Assembly (NCBI GenBank): GCA_964036045.1
Contig: OZ038385.1
Span: 4,278,001-4,342,000 of the forward strand
Origin: Eutreptiella sp. 'Long Island Sound 2002'
Taxonomy: Eukaryota > Euglenozoa > Euglenophyceae > Eutreptiales > Eutreptiaceae
DNA: 64,000 bases
Reading direction: 5' to 3'
A program made the position numbers and the translations under genes. The notes under the pieces were generated by a model. The model saw only the letters and a list, made by a program, of their open reading frames with translations. It was not told where the DNA came from and ran no database searches. Of this stretch, positions 45,570-57,825 are shown piece by piece (the first letter of the stretch is position 1; every line of letters starts with the position of its first letter).

Positions 45570-45842
45570 TATGCCAAGTACAACTCCAATGAGAACAAAG
45601 GGATTTTGAAACATGTAGTGGTTGATTTCACTGATGTCCACCCAGAAATCACTCCTGGAAGGGGAAATGATAGTGCGGCACCTCAGGCAAGAGTGGACAA
45701 CGGCTACTCCCCCTTGACTTTTGATCTCAGTGGTTTGCTCTTCCCTCGGTGGTGCCCTTTGGATTTTGAGCTGGTGCTGATTGCAGCCCCACAACCAATG
45801 CAACCCATATGCCGTGTGCATGCTGAAGCAAGAGAATGTTGA
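45570..45842 (+). CDS. Exon of an unidentified gene
   Basis: The acceptor CCTTCAGTGTCAG precedes 45570. The frame reads YAKYNSNENKGILKHVVVDF, TDVHPEITPGRGNDSAAPQA and GYSPLTFDLSGLLFPRWCPL. It runs to a TGA at 45840-45842, though a donor may cut earlier (for example CCGT|GTGCAT). Residue mix and frame are convincing as coding; I do not recognise the family. The long minus-strand frame over the same bases looks like a shadow. Confidence 0.45.
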   Translation, partial: YAKYNSNENKGILKHVVVDFTDVHPEITPGRGNDSAAPQARVDNGYSPLTFDLSGLLFPRWCPLDFELVLIAAPQPMQPICRVHAEAREC

Positions 45843-45910
45843 GGGAAAATATGTATTTTTCATGCATGTATGCACCCCCTCTCTGACTGTCCATCCCGTG
45901 GATCTGGATG

Positions 45911-46202
45911 CAGCAGGAGCCACTGGCTCCGACTCTTGAGCCACGTCTGCCTCGGTTTATTAATGGCAAGGGTGCTGGAAAAGGTAATGGAAGTTTCAGC
46001 TGCACTGCCGACAATCTGCATTATGAAGGCCTCAGCATGAAAATCCAATTGATCCCTCCATATTGACTGAAACTGTGGATGTCATCCTGCACGGTCCGCA
46101 GAATGTAGAAGAGAAACAGCAAAGCCAGAGAAGGGAGAAACAATCATGCAACAACGGAAAGAGAGCAGCACATAGTCAGGGCCAGAATTGTGGGATGGAA
46201 CA
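45911..46202 (+). CDS. Exon(s) of the same unidentified gene
   Basis: Two readings are possible. One follows the acceptor GGATGCAG: QEPLAPTLEPRLPRFINGKG, then NGSFSCTADNLHYEGLSMKI, stopping at 46066. The other follows the acceptor GCCTCAG near 46036: HENPIDPSILTETVDVILHG, then PQNVEEKQQSQRREKQSCNN up to a good donor ACAG|GTAAAT at 46203. Both may be used with an intron between. The second part is charged and Gln-rich, possibly coiled. Confidence 0.38.
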
Positions 46203-46236
46203 GGTAAATTTGTTTTTTCCCCTGCAAATCACCAAT

Positions 46237-46370
46237 GTTTGTTTCAGAAAAACAAACCTGCCCCCAGCCCATACGTGCAAAGGTTAGCTGTAGGGAGCTG
46301 GGGGAGGGCTCAGTGGCACAGACATCAGACCACAGGTATATGTTTCCCTGTGTGTGCTGTGGGCGTGGTG
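46237..46370 (+). CDS. Possible micro-exons of the same unidentified gene
   Basis: KNKPAPSPYVQ is encoded in about 35 nt between TTTGTTTCAG and the donor AAAG|GTTAGC. YMFPCVCCGRG follows between ACCACAG and the donor GTG|GTGAAA. Phases chain (CAG phase 0, then an Arg split across the junction). Support is splice sites and phase only. Confidence 0.3.
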
Positions 46371-46695
46371 AAATAGCAGAAGCCAGCCACGTGGGCATGG
46401 CAAATGGCGTGGGTGCATTGGTCCATCATCAACGTTGGGTTTCAGGGACCAGGGAGGTCACCTGCATGTTGGTTAGCTGTGTGAGCGCCAGTGCGGCAGA
46501 CCCAGTGACAGCATCACCACCGCTGGGGTGTCAATTGGGTGGGGCCAGACTTCCAGCTCGGTGAAATGTCAGCTGGCCGAGCCACTCGGCCCAAAGTCCG
46601 CCAGGCCGAAAGACTGGTGGGAATATGTCTGGGCCAATCTAGCAGGCCACCTCCAATTTCCCTGAATGCTGTTCTGCATGCAGCAATCTGCAGCT

Positions 46696-47025
46696 CAGGG
46701 CGGTCCTTAAGGAGAAAAAAAAGTGTTCCGTTACATAGTTTTGCAAAAACACTGTGTGTAGCTCATGTTCAACCATGGTTGGTGGTGATTGGCGATTGGC
46801 AATTGGCGGTTGGCGGTTGGGGCGGTTGGGGCAATTGGTGGTGGTTGGCAGCGGTTGGTGGTTGGTGGGGGTTGGGGGTTGGTGGTTGGCAGTTGGTGGC
46901 GGTTGGCAGCGGTTGGTGGTTGGCGGTTGGTGGTTGGCGGCAGTTGGTGGTTGGCAGTTGGTGTTGGGCCTTATGGGCGGTTCTTAGCAAAAAAAAAAAG
47001 ATTGGGTTCCTTAAGGACTGCCCTG
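46696..47025. mobile_element. hAT-like non-autonomous element carrying a minisatellite, copy 2 (inverted)
   Basis: The termini are CAGGGCGGTCCTTAAGGA and, inverted, TCCTTAAGGACTGCCCTG. The exact 8-bp duplication CTGCAGCT flanks it (46688-46695 and 47026-47033). The interior is the reverse complement of the build at 13126-13530: CAACCATGGTTG, then a GGTTGGCGGTTGGTGG array (about 46780-46970), then GCAAAAAAAAAAAG. Confidence 0.85.
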
Positions 47026-47033
47026 CTGCAGCT

Positions 47034-50000
47034 ATCACTGTGTTCATAAGTAGAGAGCCCATTCCTGCTGACGGTGTGTCTGGCTAGTTTTTTGTGGCTG
47101 TACACAAAATGCTGGAAGCCGCACCCCTTTTTGATGCATGGATCTCAGCACCGCAACATTGTTCAGTGGATATCACCCTGAAACCCTCCCCAAGTGGCCG
47201 TTGAGCATTTCTGCCGTTTGTGGTCTGCAGACACTGTCTGCTACACAAGTAGACACAGCCCACCTATTGTAGAATCTGTCGTTGTGAGATGTTGTTAGGG
47301 GGTGTATTGCGCGCTGTGCACAAAGTTTGTACAGGACGATACCCAAGCTTCATGTACTGCCTGGTACTGGTAACTATGAGCCTTGTTGTGCATTTCTATG
47401 AGTTGTATGTGTGTTTCCGGAGCCATCACCATCGGGGACATCACTGGGGAGGGGCCTTGCCACAGCCTAAGGCGGGGCTTAAAAGCAGAGGCAAGCCCCC
47501 TCCCTTCAGTTGCAATGGCGCCCCTTTCGGTGGATGGTGACCCCCCATTTTACAAAGTTACGGCCCGATCTTTGTTGTGACCCATGGACCCTCGTCAGGC
47601 TGAAATAAGTACTAGACCCTTGCTGATGAGACTGAATACCTTTTGGCCCAGTCTTTGTTCACCAAACTCCCTGAGAGATGGACATCATTCCCAGGTTTTC
47701 ACTATGTTGTGAGGTGGTGTCCAGGTTGCAATTCAGAGCCTTGGGTGGCTTGAGGGGTGGGGGTGGGGGTGGGGTGAAACATGGGGTTGTCTAACATTGT
47801 GGGGGTATAGTATGGTGTGTATAGGCAAGAATACTGCCAATTGCCCTAAAATTCCCAAATTTATCCCTGTAAAACGCACGCTGTGCGTGCGCTGTGCACA
47901 AACGCCCCCTTGGACAAGACTTTTTTCTCGGTTGCGAGGCACAGGGTGCCATACTATGTGTGATTGTCATGAGGAGCACAGCACACCAGTTGAGGCTCTT
48001 CACCTGCGCTGGCCCCGGAAGACATTCGTGAATGGGTATCACATAGGCCCATGATCCATGGAACGGAATGGGGATACGTGATGTGGCATGGACGGCATGC
48101 GTACGCGTGCCTGCGCAGCTGCGTAATGACCCTGCGTCTTTCCGACAGCATCGTGCAAAATGGCTGCCTTGGTGGCGATGCCTGATTTCAATCCAAGGGG
48201 CTACCGGACACTGAAGGGTATGCCTGCTCACGTATGTGGTAGCGGGGGGCGGGAACAGGCAAATGACCCCGGGGTGTGCATTCTTCGTGCTTCCTTGCTT
48301 CAGCGCGTGGTTTTGTCCACGGAATCTCTTCGCCTAAGAAAAGGCAAATGTCCCGGTGAGCGCCACACATCTCACGCAAGGATGACCTTGGCGAAGTGAC
48401 TGGCCCTACCCTGCCACCCCCTTGAACACCCCCCCCTTTGCACAATCCCCCCCCCCCTGGGGGAGCGGGACACCATCACCCACTCCACAAATCCACGGCG
48501 CCAAAGGCAACGAAAAGATTTTTCCTGTCGTCACACTGTAGTTGCAGTGGAAAGGTCAGACTTGGCTCCTGCACAGTCACCATCATTTGGTGACAGTTTC
48601 CTCCTGGGGTGGAAGCACCGTCACGGGGTCTGGGGGGACTGTTCAACACGGCATTCGAAAATGCTTGGGGCACGGGGGTCAAATCGAAAAATTTGCTCCA
48701 CCCTCCCATTTTTTGGACCCCGAAATCATCCTTTTTTTTGTTTTTTTGAATTTTTCGATTCTGAGCCGAAAAAACTTTGAGACCCCCCCCGTGGGGGGGT
48801 TTTGGATTGGGGCGCCCCACCCCACCACCCCATGGCCGAATGGGGCGGAAAACATGCAAAGAGAGCATTCATCGATGTCCTGCTGCCTATGTACAGAGGC
48901 CAAAGGGCAGGGTTGGTGGGCCGATCAACAGTTCAGGTGCCCATCCCCCCATACGCGCCCCCCGCCTGTGGAGTACGGCGGCAGAGAAGGACGAGGCGGT
49001 TGCGACTAGGTCCCTTCCGTGCTCGCCTGTCCATGTGACCGCTGTAGCGTCGCCTGCCCTCTTTGTGGATGGACATCCGGCGCCCCTGTGGGCGCGCATG
49101 ACGGGGGGGGGGGGGGCGAAAAACACGCAAAAGAGAGTCCAAAACATGCTTTACATGGGGCATTTTGTCACTGTGGGTGGTCATGATATCAAATATCAGT
49201 TTTGAAAATGTCGATTTGTGAGTTGTTGAGATGGAAAACTCCATCAGCAGGAGTGCTGGTGTGGATTTCCTGCTGCTTCTTTTCAAGTCCTTTTTTTGCG
49301 TGTTTCCCGATGGAATAGAGGTACTGGAATTTAGTGGCGCCTCTGTGGGACTTGGGGGAACTAAGTTTTTGTTTTGCTTCCGAGCAACAACGCCGTATCC
49401 TGAGGTGCATGCAAGGGGTCCAGGACCTGGGCGCTTTGGCATCTGACATTGCATGCAACCCCATTTTGTGACCCCCTGAGGGTGCGGGGGGAGGGATAAG
49501 AGCTCCAAATCCCCAACGTCCACTCCACATCCACTCCGCCTCCGATTCCCCCAGTGCACCTCCACTCCAGGTGAATGCAATCTATGTCCTCCCTCTCTCC
49601 CTTGGGCCTTTGGCTCGGGCCTTCGTGGCTTCACCCCCCCCCCCCTTTGGAAGCCACTGGCCACCCTCCAGTCAGTTGCAGAATACTGTCAACAATCCGC
49701 CTGGTGTCAGTGATTCCTGCAGGCCCCTGGCATTTCGATCTCCCACTGTGCATTTACAGTGTCTCTCTTCTTCAACCCCCTTGGATGCCAGGACCGTCCT
49801 TAATTATGGGCAGGAGAAGGCGGGCTTTCAATTGCGGCGGGAGGGTCCGTAGAGCGCCCAACAGCAGGAGGGGGGGGGGGGGGGGGCTCGATTGTCTGGG
49901 ACCATCAATCAATCACGATGAAATGTGGCGCCAAAGGCGGTGAAGAAAATGGTTTGGGATCAAAAATCGTGAAAAGCTTTTCGCTGAACCCGGAAAAAGG

Positions 50001-52585
50001 ATGAATTTTTCTGACCCCCTCGTCGCGCTGATTCCAAAAGAGTTTCATTTTCATTTTGTCTCAGATTCTTGGGCCGGGGCCACTCCGGGCCATCAGGTCC
50101 GGCCATTTGAGCCCTTTGGGGGGTGGTGGCTCCGACCAGCAGGCTCTATTGCCCCCCACCCTCCCCGAAATGAAAGTCCGTGAGCCCAAGAAATCCGCTC
50201 CCATTCAAAAAGCATCACCACTACGATGACTCTGATCAGCCATACGGCTGGTCCTCATGCCGACAAGTGTAGAGGAATCCCACAGGCCCTGTACGCCACA
50301 ACATTGCGTGTCACCTCCTTTCTGTGCAAAGCCCCTGGGGCTGGATGCGCAGAACGCAATGCCGCACGGAGGACGTCCTTGTGCCCGTACCCTTGTCACA
50401 GAAGATGTGTATTTGGGGCCCGTGGGCTCGCATTCGAATCATCGCAAGTCAGCAGCTGCACAAATGATATGCTTGACTCTTGTGATCGGACTGGGGCTCC
50501 TCGTATTCCAGACCAAAGATTCCCCCACAAGTCTTCACAGCGTGCAGCACGCCTCCAGAGTCAGGTAGATCACGCTGCACCCCAGTTCGGACCCCCATCA
50601 ACGGCCCACCAGACATGAGACCCACTCGGACCCCCTCCCCGTCCCCACCTCTTTCATTCTGTGGGACATGTTAGGTCGGAAAACGTTCAGGCGCTCTCCC
50701 TTCTTTTGTAAAATCATCTCGCAGCATTGCTGTTAGGTGGGACCCTTTCAGTTGGGCTACACCCCATGAACCAAGCGTTGGAGGTCGATGGACCATCAGA
50801 GGGTCAAGCAGACTGTACCCCGGCGGCAAAAATAAACCGACTAAGGAACGTGTGGGGAAAAGCTACTTGATGCAGCCTGACCCAGGAAGCGCTGATGAAA
50901 TCTTTACATCCCTGCAATCGCATGCGCTTTTTCCAACCATCCACCCCCAGAGGTGCAATGGTGGAGACATTGTACGATGGGGGCATTGCAGTCAGTGTCC
51001 AGTCCAATAATCATGGGTAGTGATTTTGCGTATTTGTTTTACTGCAGGCCCATCACGAGAATGCCAATCGGAGCAAGGCCTGCCAGACTCGCCAATGGTA
51101 TGTCGACTTCTTGCGTCATACCACACTCTGCGTGGTCCACGGTATTTCACGAAGCAGGCAGTGTCCCCATCTCCCACGGTGCAGATATAAACACGCCGGT
51201 TGCTGTGAACACTCTGTGGCACACCTCTGCCCCAAGATTTTGCGTGTTGTCGGTTGTGAAGTTCCACATTTGACAAGTGTTGCCAAGACCTCAACGTACT
51301 GGCGCCAGAGCAGTGGCTGCCCGTGACATTAAAATAGCCTGAACAATTGTCAGAACAGAACCGATGGGCTTGGGTGCGGGTGCATGGATAACGATATGGC
51401 GATCGGAGGTGGGCGGTCAGATGCACCGATATGCGGATGCCATTTGTGGAGTTGCTGCAGGCGAGAGCCAGCCGCGGCCACTACTGGACTAAAATTCCAC
51501 ATGGTTGGAAGACACAGGGCAGGACGTAAATTTCAAGGAGTCAGTCAGCTTCTGCACCCCACTGGTACATGAATGGTGCCCCCTTTCCTTGAGAAACGGA
51601 ATTTCGATGGCTGGGAGCCGGAGTCAGAACGGATGGAACAAATTCGGGCCCTATGTTTCTGAAATGGATTGCGCAAGCGTCAAACCTACTGGACAGAGTG
51701 CATGGAGTGCAGGGAAATTTGAAAGAAGCTGCAAGGTCATGGCCACCATGACTAACGGAAAAGGTCTGCACACACAAAGACCTTCGTCCTTTTGAGACAA
51801 AGATTCTCACAACAACATGGGTCCCAGAGGCAAAGCGAAAGAAATCATTTTCCGTCTACTTTGCCGATCATCATCCTCTATCAGAGGGCGGTGTTGCTCG
51901 CCAAACTATGTTGCACCAGAGGTACAGTGCTCATTATCGCACAGGCCATGTAGGAGATGCAACCCTCCCCTTAGGATGCAGGGCCATTTGACAGGGCATT
52001 GCCCACGCTCACATCATGGGGATGGAGTAGGCTGTGTAGTTAGTGGGACTGTAAAATCCCGGACTCTGGTGACGTTTTGTTGCTACTTGGTGCCAAGAGA
52101 TGTACCCCTGGTTTATTCCCCTCATCGGAATATCCCTACCCCCCCCCCCTCTCTCTGCATGTCTGTGACGGGTGGGGAACCAAAGAGGGACACCGGCATG
52201 GGTCAGCGGGGACAGCTCGCATGCTGGATCACGGGCCATGTCAAGTCTGGTGAGCACGCACACATGCCCCGCTGATGTGCTCTGACTGCTGTCCAGGGTG
52301 CTCTTTTGAGTAGCAGGTGCAACAATGCGCATTCCAACTCAGATGTAAAAGAGTCAATGCAGAAGCCTACGGTTGGTGTGGTAATGCATTGCTGCAAACT
52401 GCCCAGGCCTTCGTTTTATCAATTGTGTGATGTGTTGTGTCGCAATTGCACTTGTGTTTGACCAGTTTGGCCACTTTGGTCACTCAAAGCTGACCCTCTG
52501 TCTGACTCACCCAAGTTCCCCTCCTCACTCTTCCTCTTTGTCCCATCGGCATCGTCTTGTCTGTTGCTGTCTCTGTATTGTTTTA
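47034..52585. other. Stretch without supported genes
   Basis: Contains C and G homopolymers (48427-48458, 49105-49116, 49631-49643, 49871-49886) and AT-rich blocks with TTTTTTGG words (48720-48780). A possible tiny exon (48147-48216, SCKMAALVAMPDFNPRGYRT) and a hydrophobic open frame ending near 50566 (QMICLTLVIGLGLLVFQTKD) are not well enough supported to call. Both lie on +. Confidence 0.35.
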
Positions 52586-52924
52586 GGAGCTTCCGAGAGA
52601 TCTGTGTCGGCTCTGCAGTCAGGGCCGCCGTCTGCCCTGCATGTCGATCCAGCCCCCATGCAGCCTTCCCAGAGGTCGTCTGCCGGCCCTTCTGCTTGCA
52701 AAAACGACGAAATTGGTTGTGATCGCAACACGAATAACCATAGCTGGAGCAATACCCGTGCGCTAGCAATTCGGAAACTCGATCCTGTGCGCGCCAAAAC
52801 GTGCATTCTACACGGCCGTGGTGCGTGCGGTGCGGTCGGAGACACGCAGACACGCAAGGCGTGCTTTGCAGCGCGGCTAATACGGAGCGCCCTGGGCCGG
52901 CCTTGCACCTTCGCAAAGTGTTGA
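52586..52924 (+). CDS. Probable 3' exon of an unidentified gene
   Basis: A strong acceptor (GTCTCTGTATTGTTTTAG) precedes the frame GASERSVSALQSGPPSALHV, which continues DPAPMQPSQRSSAGPSACKN and DEIGCDRNTNNHSWSNTRAL and ends CTFAKC with TGA at 52922-52924. It encodes about 112 residues, Ser/Pro-rich then Arg/Cys-rich. Minus-strand frames of similar length overlap. The + call rests on the acceptor and the same direction as neighbouring genes. Confidence 0.35.
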   Translation, partial: GASERSVSALQSGPPSALHVDPAPMQPSQRSSAGPSACKNDEIGCDRNTNNHSWSNTRALAIRKLDPVRAKTCILHGRGACGAVGDTQTRKACFAARLIRSALGRPCTFAKC

Positions 52925-54794
52925 TATCCCCCGTGAGAAAGCAATTATGGTAAGTCGGGAAGAGGAAGCATTTGGAGTTTACGATTGTTCAGCCTTTTAC
53001 ACGCCACGCTGTGTTGCCGCCCCTGCGCGTGGCATGGCAATGCGTCCGGACGTACGGAGCTCGACACCCAGCCCGATTCCTGTCATGCAGTATTTGTGTT
53101 GTGCATGCGCTTTTCCAATGCTACGAGGCATCAGACTGCGAGGATGCAATGCTGTGCGGGCTTTGCTGTATTATTTCGCATTTGGCCGATGTGTGGCAGC
53201 ACCGGACATGGCCTGATGCTGAAGCCAAAATTGCACAAGTAGTGAGGGGGCGATAAACTGACAATCAGCACCGTTTTGTGCCCTCGTCGCCTTCCCGCCA
53301 CCGGGTGTGCTTTGCGGGCTAGGATTAGATTAGATTCGACTCGGAAGGGTTTGGTAGCAGTTAGAACGACACGTGGGGTCACCAAGGGGGTTGGACCGAT
53401 TCGTGAGGCACAGCCTTCGGCACTTTGCCTCAGCCGAAATGGGCGCGGCACTTCGGCCCCGCCGATTGGATTCCCGTGAGCCCACCAAGGGTGATCTATG
53501 GCTGAACATGGGATACGACGTCAGCAGTGACGTGATCACGTGATACGCGCAAGAAATGGACCAAGGGGGTGGTAAAAGGTTGTGTGAAGCCGGACAAAAT
53601 ACTGGTACGGGCTGGGAGGCGGGGGAGGTATGCGGGTGGTGGTAGTAGGGGTCGGGCTGAGGGCATAAAGCATAATATTATCGAGTACGTGGGAACGGCT
53701 TGTCCCATTCATCTCGCTGGATGTCGTATCCAGGAAGACGTATGGCGCCTTCCCTCACTCGTTTTGCAGGTCCAGCGTTGCTGCCCCAAAAGCTGATGCT
53801 GCATGGCGTAGCATGCTAAGCCCTCTCTTCTTGATCACTGCGGGCCTTTGGTACTTACGGCAACGAGGCATCAACAAGTCCAGAGGCCGCGGTGTTTCCT
53901 CCCGTGCCACTTGTGTTCTCACCCTGACCTTTGGCTGCCCATGCGTTGGGTTGGCCCGAGGGCCATCGCAGCCGGATACGCGTGTGCAGATGCGGGTTTG
54001 TAGCCGTCTTTTTGGTCCGGGACCGATACGCTGGGGATATGAATCGGAATGTGGCTGAGCATCAGTTTCATGGTCATTCGTCGAGCATGGCCCGACACTC
54101 CGACCCCTGGATTTCCTGTTGTTGTTCTGTTTGTCTTCTCGCTGCCTTGTGCCTTTTTCCAATGGTTCGTGTTTGTGGTTTCGGATGGAGGGTGGAGGCT
54201 CTCCGCAGCAGCGGCTTCAAGACTCTGTCTAAGTCCTTTTCCGGAGTGTCCCATCAGCACATGGGCCCCCTCCGAGAAACCGGGGCCCCGGCTGTCATTC
54301 GCCATCCATTACCGAGAGAAGACGCACGCCCTCACCGCCGCCGCTGTCGGTCCGTCCATCCACCCGCCACCGGCCATTGGTTCAGCCGTCCGCAAGCGGG
54401 CGACCACCCACGTGCCCCAACCCCTCCCCCCCTTTCTTGCTCCTGCGTCCTACTGAAGGATGCGTTCTGGCACGCAATGGAAAACAGGCACCCGCAGGAG
54501 AACCGAACTCCAACAGAATACTCAGGCGACTGCGGCGACAACAGAAATACGGCCGCCCCGCTGCCTAAAGCTGTCGGTAAACCGCAGCTGATTACCAACC
54601 GCCGTCAGATGGACCTCGACCGCAGGCCTTTTATCACCAATCGCTGTCGCTGGAGCGCCGACCCCGTCAGTTCGGCTACAACAGCCGTCGGTCGTCCGCT
54701 ACTTTCCGCATCCCGCCTAATCCCTAGAGCCGTCCTCCCGCGTGCACGTGCTGCTAACCCGGCTGCTAGTCATCGCGCAATGCCTTTCTTCCAG
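52925..54794 (+). other. Region upstream of the SOD exon, possible leader exon
   Basis: ATG 54088 opens MARHSDPWISCCCSVCLLAA, then LCLFPMVRVCGF, a signal-peptide-like sequence that could be the targeting exon of the downstream superoxide dismutase. The joining donor is not identified. The long open frame over 53931-54986 overlaps the SOD exon out of frame and is not coding there. Confidence 0.25.
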
Positions 54795-55216
54795 CGGGTA
54801 CCTTCGCCGCAGCCGCCACGAACGGAGGGCCTCTCAACGTCGCGTTATTGGCCACGTCAGGCCTCAAGGCCCCTTTCCAGTTACCGCCATTGGCTTGGGA
54901 CAAGGAGGCGCTGGCGCCCCACATCAGCGCAGAGACGCTGGAGTATCATTACGGTAAACACCATTTGGCCTATGTCAACAATCTGAATGACCTTCTGGAA
55001 CTGCCTGAGAATGCCAAGTGGAAGGACAAGACGTTGGACGAACTTGTCGTGGAGGCCACAGGGGTGGTCTTTGACCAGGCGGCGCAGGTCTGGAACCACA
55101 ACTTCTATTGGGGCTGCCTCAAACCCAACCCCGAGGGCCAAGACAATGCCCCCACGGGGCTGGTCAAGGACCTCATTGAAAGGGACTTTGGGTCTTTCGA
55201 CGCGTTCAAAGATGAG
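54795..55216 (+). CDS. Iron superoxide dismutase, exon with the N-terminal domain
   Basis: The acceptor TGCCTTTCTTCCAG precedes 54795. After an Ala/Thr-rich lead (GTFAAAATNGGPLNVALLAT) the mature protein begins KAPFQLPPLAWDKEALAPHI. The metal ligand His lies in YHYGKHHLAYVNNL and the second in AAQVWNHNFYWGCL. The Gln and AAQVWNH context is typical of Fe- rather than Mn-SOD. The enzyme converts superoxide to oxygen and peroxide. The donor is GATGAG|GTCCGT after FDAFKDE, phase 0. The upstream leader exon is not found with certainty; plastid location is inferred from the lead. Confidence 0.9.
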
Positions 55217-56158
55217 GTCCGTTGTGCCTGCCGCTCGCCTTCCTGCGGTTTGATTTCCGCATGCGGACGTCCCCGTCGACCCACGGCATCCCTGGGGGCG
55301 CGCGGCGCGGGCGTCGCCGATCAGATATGACTCGCGAATGCTGGACATCAAAGTCCCCAGACCGAGGGGCATGGTTTCAGTGTGCCCAGAGTGTCAGGCT
55401 GCGGTCACAGAAGCGCTGAGAGTTCCGTGCGGCAGCCAGGGAATGTGGCATGGCCTACCCTCCTGACCCAAAATGCCATGGCATTGCGGGTTTGGGGGGG
55501 GGGGCAATGCGTCTCCGTCGGGCGCAATCTTGTGTACCGAATTTTGTGTATCGAGCCTGCGTTCTCAAAGGAAGCGCTCTACCATGGGGGTTGAGCCGTC
55601 TTCAAATGTAAACGATAATGAGAGAGAGAGAGAGAGAGAGAGAGCCCACAGAGAGCCCAGAGAGCGCTCAGGCAAAGAAGCCTCAGAGAGCGATTGGCTC
55701 GGGCGTTTGGTTATCAACAGGGCCTGGCTATGTAAATGTAGTCATATCTACGTTACATCGTGTGTGCAGAGCATAAAATCCATTGCAGCAACTGACATCA
55801 GGTTTCGTCGCTGGATCCCGGTTGACGTTGACCTTTTGCAAAAGTAAACCACGTCCTAGTGCCGAAGACGGGGACTTGATTCAAAAATGATCCACAGGAG
55901 TCATATCTGCCATGTGTGCCGCACAAAGCATCGTGTCTGCTGAACGCATTTGACGTTTCAGTTGACGCGCAAAATTGACTGATTTTGACATCAACGTCTG
56001 TTCTCTGTAAAAGCAAGTCGCAGCCAAAGGGAGTGGGTGGTGTGGCTGACAAACGGTGGCTGAGATACATCCGTTTGGCGCGCCATGGGCCCAGCAACCA
56101 GCAAGTCTTTGTCGTTCTCCGTTGCTCACCAGCTGCCGCCTTGGACCTGCTTTCACAG
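55217..56158 (+). other. SOD intron 1
   Basis: 942 bp with a (GA)n tract (55619-55644) and a G run (55494-55503). Acceptor ACCTGCTTTCACAG. Confidence 0.85.
55619..55644. repeat. (GA)n microsatellite
   Basis: 13 GA units inside SOD intron 1. Confidence 0.95.
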
Positions 56159-56432
56159 TTCTCTGCTGCTTGTGTTGGCCACTTCGGCTCCGGGTGGGTG
56201 TGGCTTGTCTACGGCGTCGACGGCAAGTTGAAGGTCACACAGGGCCATGACGCCGTCAATCCCCTGCGAGACGGGCAGGTGCCTCTGCTCACATGTGACG
56301 TCTGGGAGCACGCGTACTATGTGGATCGACGCAATGCCCGACCTGCATATGTGGAGGCATGGTGGCGCATCGTGGACTGGACGTTTGTGAATACAAATCT
56401 GACGCCCGTTGTACCTGCAATGGCCCCAAAAG
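56159..56432 (+). CDS. Iron superoxide dismutase, exon with the C-terminal domain
   Basis: FSAACVGHFGSGWVWLVYGV is followed by LLTCDVWEHAYYVDRRNARP and YVEAWWRIVDWTFVNTNL. Asp and His of DVWEH complete the metal site. F-G-S-G-W-x-W-L matches Fe-SOD. Enters in phase 0 from 55216. The exon most likely ends CCAAAAG|GTTTGT with one nucleotide carried over, which is in phase with 58309. If that donor is skipped, the protein ends at TGA 56453-56455 after PKGLCPGFL. Confidence 0.9.
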
Positions 56433-57767
56433 GTTTGTGCCCAGGGTTTCTTTGAAACGACGATATTCTTCCCCCCCTTTTTGGGTTGGTACTGATGGTC
56501 TTGGCTCACAGAACGGCCGGTTAGCAGCCGGCGGTGGACGACTAGCGCTGATTTGCCTGCACCCGCCGGTGGTTGACCGCGGTTGGCGGTGGATTGACGA
56601 CCAAAGCTGGTCCGCTGGAGGCCACCCGGCGCCATTTGAGGTACACTGACCATGAGCGATGTGAATGCGCGTCGTTCCGACCCGCAGCCCGCGCGAAAGT
56701 GAGCCCCAAAGTCCATTCTATTGCTTTGCAGTGCATTGCATAGTACCGACTGGCCAGGCGAGGGGCGTTCGGAGGTTTTCAACGCGCTTACAGTCCGTCG
56801 GTGAACGCGTGAGCGCAGCTGCCCGCCCTACCACGGCGGGCCGCCACGCTACGGCCGTCGCTTGGAGCCCAGCACATGTTCGTGGCCGTTGCGCGGGAAT
56901 ATCGAATCCACATGCCGCCTCGTACCCGTCGCTTTGGCGCGAGGGACCAACGCTTCGGGTGAGGGATCGGTAGGGGAGGTGCACAGGGGGAGGCACACGA
57001 CCCAGGGAGCTGTGCACCGTCTGTGCCCCCGAAGGAAGTCCCAGGCTCTTCATTGAAATAGTGGGCAGTGCAGTGCAGAAGTTTCTCAATGGTCGATTTC
57101 CCGTTTTTTTCTTTTCGAGGACGTCACATCAGCCAACCGAACGCTTACCATGCCAGCCATCGGTTGCCAGCCAACGCGCCTCACCCACGTCCGCCGGAGT
57201 TTGCACGCGCCAGAGACTGCAAGGGCATTTTCATGGAGCTGGGGGTCCTGCAGATGCATCCGTTGCAGACGCTTGGGGGGACTGCAGCAGTCTTTGGTGC
57301 ATCCGCTCATGCACATGAATGTCGCGGAAGGTGCGATATTTTGTTCAGTGAGAGCCAGCCCGGCCTTGGGATTTGTGCTTCCGCTGAGAACTGCGTCAGA
57401 CCTTTACTGGTTTCCCTCCCTGACCCTAGCCTAAATAGGCCTGTGCCCTTCCTAATAAGCCCCCCCCCCCCCGCTCCTCACACATGCACACGCGCACACG
57501 TACACACATCATACCATGACCCCGATACAGAGCACCGACAGCCACTTTGGCCCAATGGCCTGGTACCAATCAGAGGCTACGCTCACAGGCCAACCGCTCG
57601 CCCGTGCAACCTCGTAAAATGGTAATACCGACGGTAATCCTACACAGGCTAGGTTAAGCTCAGCATGGCCAGTAATCCCGTATGCGCACTGACCCGTAGA
57701 CCCATGCTGGTGTCCCTCCTTAATGTGGTTTCTTTTCAACGGTAATACTGCACGTGCGTGCGCGCGT

Positions 57768-57825
<58 letters not shown>

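Noticed and set aside
53931-54986. 351-codon + open frame
   Set aside because: Its last part overlaps the SOD exon out of frame and the rest has no domain. Only the small signal-peptide-like piece is kept as a possibility.
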